Source: Bacteroidales bacterium (GTDB taxonomy: Bacteria; Bacteroidota; Bacteroidia; Bacteroidales; JAADJA01). From it: DNA of 7,146 bases. The first letter of the stretch is position 1. The number at the start of each line of letters is the position of its first letter. Below, in pieces: positions 1 through 5,745 of the stretch. Under the pieces are notes generated by a model. It ran no database searches, was not told the DNA's origin, and saw only the letters and a list, made by a program, of their open reading frames with translations. The stretch spans positions 1-7,146 of the forward strand of contig JAIORT010000828.1 of NCBI GenBank assembly GCA_021107975.1. The letters are read 5' to 3'. The position numbers and the translations under genes were made by a program.

Positions 1-13
1 TTAATATTGCAAT

Positions 14-985
14 ATGAAAAAAATTGGTGTACTTACATCCGGTGGAGATGCCCCGGGAATGAATGCATGTATCAGGGCAATTGTCAGAACCGGAATTTAT
101 TACGGACTAAAAGTTTATGGTATAAAGGATGGCTATAACGGATTAATAAAAAATAAGTTTATCCCAATGGGCAGTTCATCTGTCTCTAACATCATCCAAC
201 GGGGAGGAACCATCTTAAAAACTGCCCGCAGTAAGAAATTTATAACAAAAGAAGGCAGGCAGAAGGCTTATGAAAACATTATAAACCATGGACTCGACGG
301 ATTAGTGGTCATAGGAGGTAATGGAACTTTTACAGGAGCAGATGTCTTTATCAATGAATTTGATTTTCCCATTATGGGCGCTCCGGGTACAATTGATAAT
401 GATCTTTATGGAACAGACCTCACTATCGGATATGATACAGCCATCAACACTGTTGTTGAGGCAGTGGACAAGATAAGGGATACGGCTGATTCGCACAACC
501 GGCTTTTTTTTATCGAAGTAATGGGGCGCGATGCCGGATTTATTGCATTAAGAAGCGGCATTGCAGTTGGAGCTGAGGACATCCTTGTTCCTGAAACGGT
601 TACTTATATTGATGAACTGATAGAAATACTTGAAAGAGGTTTCAGGAAAAACAAAAAATCGGGAATTATTATCGTTGCCGAAGGGGACGACGCCGGAGGA
701 GCTTTTGACGTGGCAAGAAAAGTAAAAGAAAAATTCGACTACCTCGATACACGTGTAACTATTCTCGGACATATTCAGCGGGGTGGGTCACCATCAGCTT
801 ACGACAGGATTATTGCAAGCACAATGGGATATGCAGCCGTTAAAGCCTTGCTTGAAGGAAGACGCGGAGAGATGGTGGGTATCATCAACAGGGACGTTGC
901 ATTTACGCCTTTCGAAAAAGCCATTAAGCACCATAAGGACATAAAACGGGAATTACTGGAAATGACGAGGGTGCTGTCGTCGTAA
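14..985 (+). CDS. pfkA: ATP-dependent 6-phosphofructokinase
   Basis: This enzyme phosphorylates fructose 6-phosphate to fructose 1,6-bisphosphate in cytosolic glycolysis. The 323-residue protein matches the length of bacterial PfkA and aligns with it almost without gaps. Visible motifs are the nucleotide loop GGDAPGMNA (10-18), Arg72, GGNG (101-104), PGTIDND (124-130) with catalytic base Asp128, the substrate-binding stretch EVMGRDAG (168-175), Glu223, Arg247 and GHIQRGGSP (252-260). Gly104 and Gly125 are the residues that in this family mark ATP rather than pyrophosphate as phosphoryl donor. Arg21, Arg25, Arg155 and Glu188 sit where the E. coli allosteric effector site lies, so allosteric control is plausible. 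One oddity is Asn103, where E. coli has Asp103, a ligand of Mg-ATP. The ATG is the first possible start in the window, only 13 bases from its edge; it begins the family's usual N-terminus (KKIGVLTSGGDAPG). No Shine-Dalgarno sequence is visible. Identity is very secure. Confidence 0.97.
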   Translation: MKKIGVLTSGGDAPGMNACIRAIVRTGIYYGLKVYGIKDGYNGLIKNKFIPMGSSSVSNIIQRGGTILKTARSKKFITKEGRQKAYENIINHGLDGLVVIGGNGTFTGADVFINEFDFPIMGAPGTIDNDLYGTDLTIGYDTAINTVVEAVDKIRDTADSHNRLFFIEVMGRDAGFIALRSGIAVGAEDILVPETVTYIDELIEILERGFRKNKKSGIIIVAEGDDAGGAFDVARKVKEKFDYLDTRVTILGHIQRGGSPSAYDRIIASTMGYAAVKALLEGRRGEMVGIINRDVAFTPFEKAIKHHKDIKRELLEMTRVLSS

Positions 986-1129
986 TGTTTAAATCACCGT
1001 AACTCCCTTTATCTTGCAGACGCCATGCGGTCGAAGAGGGGATTCCATCAAATTAAAAAATATAAAAATGCCACTAAGTAAAAATTTCAAAATAACTTCC
1101 ACATTTCCCAAAAGTAAAGGAGGATTGAA

Positions 1130-1220
1130 TTGTTGGTGAGGACACCAACAACGGCTTTGGGATCCCGCACGTGCAGGATCAATTAACCCTGTACGCCCCG
1201 GTTGGTGTCCCCACCAACCG
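1130..1220. repeat. BIME-like element: two hairpins in inverted orientation
   Basis: The left hairpin has a perfect 9-bp stem, TTGTTGGTG (1130-1138) with CACCAACAA (1143-1151), and the 4-base loop AGGA. The right hairpin has a perfect 9-bp stem, CGGTTGGTG (1199-1207) with CACCAACCG (1212-1220), and the loop TCCC. The 18-bp core of the left hairpin (1132-1149), reverse complemented, matches the core of the right one (1201-1218) at 17 of 18 positions. The two are therefore inverted copies of one palindrome. Between them CGTGCAGG (1170-1177) can pair with CCTGTACG (1188-1195) with one G-T wobble around a 10-base loop. This layout resembles paired REP sequences (BIMEs), which RAYT transposases of the IS200/IS605-like HUH group mobilise. 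No transposase is present here, so the link to RAYT is inference. A bidirectional terminator or RNA-stability element is an alternative. Confidence 0.7.
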
Positions 1221-1360
1221 TTATGACAATAAAAGAGCGGGTTGTTTTATAGTGATTTCAAATTGATGGTCAGGAAGCTAACAATGGAAACGAGGAAGTT
1301 AATTTGACAACATTATTAAGACACAAAATTTCACAAAATAATAAATAACAGCTAAATACT

Positions 1361-1395
1361 TTTAGTGGGATTTAGTGAATTAGTGTTTTTGTGGC
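1361..1395. repeat. TTAGTG short-repeat patch
   Basis: TTAGTG occurs three times at 1362, 1372 and 1380, followed by a T-rich stretch and GTGGC. The spacing is 10 then 8 bases, so the array is degenerate rather than a clean tandem repeat. From memory, intergenic text of the form 'ttagtg...tttgtggc' recurs in Bacteroidota and other environmental genomes. No function is evident. A fragment ATGCCACTAAG near 1068-1078 may be an inverted remnant of the same family, but it is too short to be sure. Confidence 0.5.
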
Positions 1396-1456
1396 GAAAA
1401 AAAAGCTTTTTAGACCGAACTCAATAATTTTTTTAAAAGCTCTTACCAAAAATAAC

Positions 1457-1464
1457 TAACTTTG
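1457..1464 (+). promoter_or_regulatory. Probable priA promoter, -7 element
   Basis: TAACTTTG matches the Bacteroidota primary-sigma -7 consensus TAnnTTTG exactly. It lies 55 bases upstream of the priA ATG, leaving a leader of roughly 50 nucleotides. No clear TTG or TTTG -33 element occurs at the usual spacing; that position falls in a T-rich to A-rich run (1428-1438). An eight-base degenerate motif in AT-rich DNA can arise by chance, so this is moderate evidence only. Confidence 0.45.
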
Positions 1465-1519
1465 TTATGTGATTTCAGATATATAATAACATGAAGGATA
1501 AAGTCCAAATAATTAAAGA

Positions 1520-4006
1520 ATGGAACGAAAAACCCTTTTCGCCGATGTAATGCTACCCCTTCCCGTGCCGGGATTATTTACTTACAGGGTACCGTTCGAT
1601 TTGAATGATTCTGTTGAAAAGTGGAGAAGAGTTGTCGTACAATTCGGGAAAAAGAAAATATATACTGCAATCGTTATTAATATTCATCAGACACCACCTC
1701 AAAACTACAGAGTAAAATATATCCTTTCCGTCCTCGACAATGAACCGGTAATGAATAACATCCAGTATGATTTCTGGAACTGGATATCCGAATATTATAT
1801 GTGTGAACCGGGTGAGGTTATGAATGTTGCTATTCCATCGGCTTTAAAGCTTGCCAGCGAATCAAAAATTATTCTTAACCCCGAATTTAAAGGTGATTAC
1901 GATTCTCTGACCGAAAAAGAATATTTGGTTGCGGAGGCTTTAGACATTCAAAAACAATTAACCTTATCGGAGATTGAAAATATTATTGAGCAGAAAAAGG
2001 TAATTCCTCTTATAAAAAACCTGATTGAAAAAGAGGTTGTTTTGATTGAAGAAGAATTAAAAGAACGGTACAAACCAAAAACGGAAACTTTTATAAGACT
2101 ATCAGAAGAATATAAAAATCAGGAAAAGCTGCAGGATGTATTCAACCAACTTGAAAAAAGAGCCTTTAAACAATTAGAAGTATTAATGGCATTTATTAAT
2201 CTGTCTGATTTTGGTCATAGCAAAGAAAAAGAAATTAAACAGGCTGAATTGGTCAAACAGATAAAAAATGCAACAAGTGCAATTAATTCTCTTGATAGAA
2301 AAGGCATATTCGAGACTTACCGTAAAACAACCAGCAGACTTGAATATTTTAATGCCAGTGCAAAACCTGAAAGCATTATTTTAAATGAATACCAGCAACA
2401 GGCTTTAACCGAAATAAAATCTGCTTTCGAAAAAAAGAGCGTAGTATTATTTCACGGAATAACTTCGAGCGGCAAAACCGAGATTTATATTAAACTCATC
2501 GAGGAAGTTTTAAAACAGGATAAACAGGTTCTTTATCTTTTACCCGAAATTGCACTTACCACACAAATCATTAACAGGCTAAGGAAATATTTCGGCAACA
2601 AAGTAGGTGTATATCATTCAAAATACAATGAAAACGAGAGAGTTGAAATATGGAATAATGTAATAAACAGCAAACTCAAAAAGTCAACATACAAAATTAT
2701 CCTCGGTCCGCGCTCAGCCTTGTTTTTACCTTATAATAATCTTGGGCTAATAATTATTGATGAGGAACACGACTATTCGTACAAACAGTTCGACCCGGCT
2801 CCGCGTTATAATGCGAGAGATTCAGCCATTTACCTTGCCAGTATGCATGGGGCAAAAATTTTATCAGGCTCGGCAACGCCTTCAATTGAAAGCTATTTTA
2901 ATGCAAAGTCAGGGAAATATGCTCTTGTCGAACTTAATAAACGTTTTGGCGATATTCAGTTGCCTGAGATTTTTGTGGCTGACCTGAAAAAAGAAAAGAG
3001 GCAAAAAACCATGAAATCTCACTTTAGCTCGCTTCTTCTCAACCACGTAACCGAAGCATTAAAAAATAAAGAGCAGGTAATTTTGTTTCAGAACCGAAGG
3101 GGGTTTTCACTTCGTTTGGAGTGCGACACCTGTAATTGGATGCCCGAATGTAAAAATTGTGACGTAACGCTAATCTATCATAAGCATTTCAATCAGTTAA
3201 GGTGTCACTATTGCGGATATTCACGGCGTGTTCCCGAACGATGCGATTCATGTGGCAGCACCCATTTGCACATGCGGGGTTTTGGCACTGAGAAGGTTGA
3301 AGACGAACTTTCTATTCTTTATCCTGAAGCCCGTATCCGGCGAATGGACCTTGACACCACCCGCTCGAAACATGCTTATCAAAACATTATTAATGATTTT
3401 GAGGAAAGAAGGATTGATATTCTTGTGGGAACACAAATGGTAACTAAGGGACTTGACTTCGACAATGTGAATGTTGTGGGAATACTAAATGCAGATAACA
3501 TGATTAGCTTTCCAGATTTCAGGTCATACGAGCGCAGCTTTCAACTGATGGCGCAGGTGAGCGGAAGGGCAGGCAGAAAAAACAAAAGAGGCAAGGTAGT
3601 TATTCAATCCTATAATGCAAATCATTCGGTTATCCGTGATGTTATTGAACATGATTATCTGAGAATGTATCAAAGCCAGATACTCGAAAGAAGGAATTTT
3701 AAATATCCGCCTTTTAACAGGCTCATACGCATAAGCATGAAACATAAGGACGCACGCATATTAAACGAAACCGCAAGGGAATTTGCGACTATGTTACGCG
3801 CTAAGCTTGGCAAGCGTATTTTAGGGCCTGAATATCCGCTCGTTTCCAGGATTAAGAATCTTTATATTAAGAATATACTTGTTAAACTTGAGAAAAGTGA
3901 AAACCTGAATAAACATAAAAAAGAAATTCTTAAGGCAATAGATACTTTTAAAAGTGAATCAGGTTATAAAGCAGTCAGGATTTATCTTGATGTTGACCCG
4001 ATTTAA
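1520..4006 (+). CDS. priA: Primosomal protein N' (replication-restart DNA helicase PriA)
   Basis: PriA recognises stalled or collapsed forks and D-loops, unwinds the lagging-strand arm 3' to 5', and starts primosome assembly for DnaB reloading. The N-terminal fork-binding domain spans about 1-110 (ADVMLPLPVPGLFTYRVP near 8-25). A winged-helix-like and linker region follows to about 285. Helicase lobe 1 has Walker A GITSSGKTE (313-321, Lys319), the DEEH box (414-417) and SGSATPS (449-455). A zinc-binding insertion carries eight cysteines: 535, 538, 544, 547, 562, 565, 575 and 578. Helicase lobe 2 contains VGTQMVTKGLDF (636-647) and QVSGRAGR (679-686), followed by the C-terminal domain. All catalytic and zinc ligands are intact. 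At 828 residues it is longer than the 732-residue E. coli protein, with extra length mainly before the helicase core. The ATG at 1520 gives a typical PriA N-terminus; no Shine-Dalgarno sequence is seen. The gene converges on the che cluster. Confidence 0.97.
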   Translation: MERKTLFADVMLPLPVPGLFTYRVPFDLNDSVEKWRRVVVQFGKKKIYTAIVINIHQTPPQNYRVKYILSVLDNEPVMNNIQYDFWNWISEYYMCEPGEVMNVAIPSALKLASESKIILNPEFKGDYDSLTEKEYLVAEALDIQKQLTLSEIENIIEQKKVIPLIKNLIEKEVVLIEEELKERYKPKTETFIRLSEEYKNQEKLQDVFNQLEKRAFKQLEVLMAFINLSDFGHSKEKEIKQAELVKQIKNATSAINSLDRKGIFETYRKTTSRLEYFNASAKPESIILNEYQQQALTEIKSAFEKKSVVLFHGITSSGKTEIYIKLIEEVLKQDKQVLYLLPEIALTTQIINRLRKYFGNKVGVYHSKYNENERVEIWNNVINSKLKKSTYKIILGPRSALFLPYNNLGLIIIDEEHDYSYKQFDPAPRYNARDSAIYLASMHGAKILSGSATPSIESYFNAKSGKYALVELNKRFGDIQLPEIFVADLKKEKRQKTMKSHFSSLLLNHVTEALKNKEQVILFQNRRGFSLRLECDTCNWMPECKNCDVTLIYHKHFNQLRCHYCGYSRRVPERCDSCGSTHLHMRGFGTEKVEDELSILYPEARIRRMDLDTTRSKHAYQNIINDFEERRIDILVGTQMVTKGLDFDNVNVVGILNADNMISFPDFRSYERSFQLMAQVSGRAGRKNKRGKVVIQSYNANHSVIRDVIEHDYLRMYQSQILERRNFKYPPFNRLIRISMKHKDARILNETAREFATMLRAKLGKRILGPEYPLVSRIKNLYIKNILVKLEKSENLNKHKKEILKAIDTFKSESGYKAVRIYLDVDPI

Positions 4007-4054
4007 TGGGATTGAGTATATTTATGAATCCAGTATAAAATGAGATAGAAATTG

Positions 4055-4150
4055 TTCACGCAAAGCTCGCAAAAAAAATCGCAAAACAACGCAAAGTACT
4101 AAGTATAAATATATTTATTTTTCTTTCGATATATAACGGGATTGCGTGAA
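4055..4150. repeat. 'cgcaaag' repeat patch bounded by a 9-bp inverted repeat
   Basis: Four related units occur at 4058 (ACGCAAAG), 4067 (TCGCAAAA), 4079 (TCGCAAAA) and 4089 (ACGCAAAG), at irregular spacing. From memory, this text is a widespread short intergenic repeat in Bacteroidota and other environmental bacteria. The first unit lies within TTCACGCAA (4055-4063), which is perfectly complementary to TTGCGTGAA (4142-4150). The AT palindrome TAAATATATTTA (4106-4117) sits near the middle. The segment could fold into a long weak hairpin between the convergent ends of priA and cheB and act as a bidirectional terminator. It could equally be a decayed small element. The function is not shown by the sequence. 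Confidence 0.45.
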
Positions 4151-4195
4151 ATGAATTTTTAAACTGAACTCATAAATGTAAAGTAAAAAGTATAA

Positions 4196-4245
4196 ATGAC
4201 AACTAATGACTATCAATGACTATCAATGACAACTAATGACTAATA
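4196..4245. repeat. Five-copy 10-bp tandem repeat
   Basis: Five consecutive decamers are seen: ATGACAACTA, ATGACTATCA, ATGACTATCA, ATGACAACTA and ATGACTAATA. All share the first five bases ATGAC, and the first four form a mirror-like order A-B-B-A. The array ends eight bases before the stop codon of the minus-strand cheB gene. No coding sense is apparent. Replication slippage of a simple repeat is the likely origin. Confidence 0.8.
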
Positions 4246-4253
4246 ACGTATAA

Positions 4254-4826
4254 CTATTTACAAAGCTCTATCATTAACTCACTGATTTTTTCGAGAGGTA
4301 CAATATAGTCTGTTTCTGTAGCAGCAATTGCGGCTTTTGGCATTGATTCAGCTTCCGCTGTTTTGGGATCCTGTACAATTGACAAACCACCTTCTTCCTG
4401 TATTTTTTTCAACCCTTTGCTGCCATCATTATTTGCACCTGTCAGTATTATACCTATCAGCCCGGTGCCATAAGCATAAGCAGCGCTTTCAAACAATACA
4501 TCAACTGAGGGACGCGAATAATTAACCCGTCCTTCTATCGAAAGTGAAAAGGTACCATCTTCTTCTATCAACAGATGATAATTAGGAGGTGAAATATAAA
4601 CTGTTCCTGCCTCTGCTTTTTCTTTTTCTTGTGCTTCTTTAACCTTTATTTTACAAAGACCATTAAGGTGTATAACAAAATAATTATCGGAATGAGGACT
4701 AATATGCTGGACTATAATTATAGGTACTGGAAATTTTTCGGGCAGAGCAGAAAGTATCATTTGCAGTGCTTTTGCCCCCCCTAACGACACACCTATTACA
4801 ATAGCTTTAAATTTTGTTTTTCTCAT
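4254..4826 (-). CDS. cheB: Stand-alone CheB-type protein-glutamate methylesterase (catalytic domain only)
   Basis: CheB enzymes hydrolyse methyl-glutamate esters, and deamidate glutamines, on receptor proteins, reversing CheR. The 190 residues correspond to the catalytic domain alone: the nucleophile motif IGVSLGG (11-17, Ser14), VQHIS (39-43, His41), SRPSVDVLF (104-112) and LTGANNDGSKGL (128-139, Asp134). These supply the Ser-His-Asp triad. The N-terminal receiver domain of classical CheB is absent, so phosphorylation cannot switch it in the usual way. A separate receiver, such as those of the neighbouring hybrid kinase, might act in trans; this is inference. The ATG shares one base with the cheR stop (TAATG), so translational coupling is likely. 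It is the last gene of the minus-strand cluster, ending in TAG next to a tandem repeat. The target protein is unknown, since no chemoreceptor gene is visible. Family assignment is firm; a role in chemotaxis is not. Confidence 0.93.
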   Translation of the reverse strand: MRKTKFKAIVIGVSLGGAKALQMILSALPEKFPVPIIIVQHISPHSDNYFVIHLNGLCKIKVKEAQEKEKAEAGTVYISPPNYHLLIEEDGTFSLSIEGRVNYSRPSVDVLFESAAYAYGTGLIGIILTGANNDGSKGLKKIQEEGGLSIVQDPKTAEAESMPKAAIAATETDYIVPLEKISELMIELCK

Positions 4827-5680
4827 TATACCGATTTGCTCTCATTTACAAAAGCCACCTTTTTATATATTTTTTCATTTTTTTCAACATCCAAAAAATT
4901 ATTACTATATTTGGAAAACCTCAGGTTCTCTTTTGAACCGAGACAGAGAAAACCACCATGAACAAGACTGTCTGAAAATAATTTAATAACACGGTCCTGA
5001 AGTTCCCTGTTAAAGTATATAAGTACATTTCTGCAAATAATAAGGTTCATTTCGCCAAATACTCCATCAAGAACAAGATTATGATCGGCAAATACAATAT
5101 TTTTTTTGAGTTCTGTATCAATTATTACCGAATCGTATTTTGCATTATAATAATCGGCAAAAGAGTTTAAACCTCCTGACTTTTGATAATTATAAGTATA
5201 TTCTTTTATCAGATTAATTGGATATATACCCTCTTTCGCCTTTTTTAGAACAAGCTGATTAAAATCCGTTGCATATATCTGTACTTTATCATATAACCCT
5301 TCTTCTTTTAAAATAATTGCCAATGAATATGCTTCCTCTCCTGTTGAGCATCCGGCATGCCATATTTTAATAAAAGGATATGTTTTAAGATTTGGAATAA
5401 CTTTTTGTCTTAAAGCCTGATAAAATGAAGGATCACGAAACATCTCCGTTACATTTATAGATAAATCCAATAGCAGCTTGTTAAAAAAACTCTGATCGTA
5501 TAAAACTTCGTGAATCATTTGTGTAATATTTTCACACCCTGAAACCGACAATCTGTGCATGATACGTCTTTTCACATGTGCCTGGCTGTAATTTCTGAAG
5601 TCATATCCGTATTTTAGAAAAACAGCTTCCAGCAGGAGTTTGATCTCTATATTTATATTTTCCTTATCCGGTTTATTCAT
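4826..5680 (-). CDS. cheR: CheR-type protein-glutamate O-methyltransferase
   Basis: CheR enzymes use S-adenosylmethionine to methylate glutamates on signalling proteins. The 284 residues match the usual CheR length. An N-terminal helical domain (about 1-80) contains the basic helix HVKRRIMHRL (35-44). Next comes NVTEMFRDPSFY (76-87), equivalent to the TxFFRD motif. The SAM-binding domain has HAGCSTGEEAYSLAI (108-122), YATDFN (136-141) and LIICRNVLIYF (213-223), ending near GSKENL (248-253). There is no C-terminal TPR extension. The 64-bp gap downstream of the hybrid-kinase gene is nearly filled by a heptamer array with no recognisable TAnnTTTG promoter, so cotranscription with that gene is likely. 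The ATG at 5680 is the best start, since I see no earlier in-frame ATG in the gap. The substrate is unknown because no chemoreceptor, CheA or CheW gene is present in the window. Family assignment is firm. Confidence 0.95.
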   Translation of the reverse strand: MNKPDKENINIEIKLLLEAVFLKYGYDFRNYSQAHVKRRIMHRLSVSGCENITQMIHEVLYDQSFFNKLLLDLSINVTEMFRDPSFYQALRQKVIPNLKTYPFIKIWHAGCSTGEEAYSLAIILKEEGLYDKVQIYATDFNQLVLKKAKEGIYPINLIKEYTYNYQKSGGLNSFADYYNAKYDSVIIDTELKKNIVFADHNLVLDGVFGEMNLIICRNVLIYFNRELQDRVIKLFSDSLVHGGFLCLGSKENLRFSKYSNNFLDVEKNEKIYKKVAFVNESKSV

Positions 5681-5689
5681 CTTGTTAAG

Positions 5690-5745
5690 CGTTATTTGTT
5701 ATTCGTAAATCGTAAATCGTTATTCGTAAATCGTAAATCGTAAAT
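5690..5745. repeat. Eight-unit 7-bp tandem array between kinase gene and cheR
   Basis: Eight contiguous heptamers are seen: CGTTATT, TGTTATT, CGTAAAT twice, CGTTATT, then CGTAAAT three times. The last base coincides with the first base of the kinase gene's stop codon as read on the plus strand, and the other end lies 9 bp from the cheR start codon. The array therefore occupies almost the whole 64-bp spacer. From memory, similar ATTTACG-type arrays are common between genes in Bacteroidota. Copy-number slippage would change the spacer length by 7 bp per step. An effect on cheR translation is possible but not shown. Confidence 0.85.

Larger units (their letters stand above)
986..1519. other. Non-coding gap between pfkA and priA
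   Basis: This 534-bp stretch has no convincing coding frame; the longest ATG-led frames I read by eye are a few codons to about twenty. From left to right it contains unassigned sequence with no clear terminator hairpin after pfkA (986-1129), a 91-bp paired-hairpin element (1130-1220), AT-rich sequence, a TTAGTG repeat patch (1361-1395), the self-complementary 12-mer AAAAAGCTTTTT (1400-1411), a T-run, and a Bacteroidota-like -7 promoter element (1457-1464) serving priA. The central element is visibly richer in G and C than its surroundings, which fits an inserted repeat. pfkA and priA are thus unlikely to be one tight operon. Confidence 0.75.

Noticed and set aside
986..1129. Rho-independent terminator directly after pfkA
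   Set aside because: I found no stable stem followed by a T-run here. The nearest strong hairpins are at 1130 onward and lack an adjacent U-tract.
3228..3443. Frames on both strands inside priA
   Set aside because: They overlap the end of the zinc region and start of helicase lobe 2 of an intact priA, and have no recognisable domain.
1520..4006. Possible frameshift or extra domain in priA because it is longer than the E. coli protein
   Set aside because: The frame is continuous, motif order is normal, and the extra length is spread mainly over the region before the helicase core, which is compatible with lineage variation.
4196..4245. CRISPR array
   Set aside because: The units are 10 bp and contiguous with no spacers, and no cas genes are nearby; it is a simple tandem repeat. 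The same reasoning excludes the heptamer array at 5690-5745.
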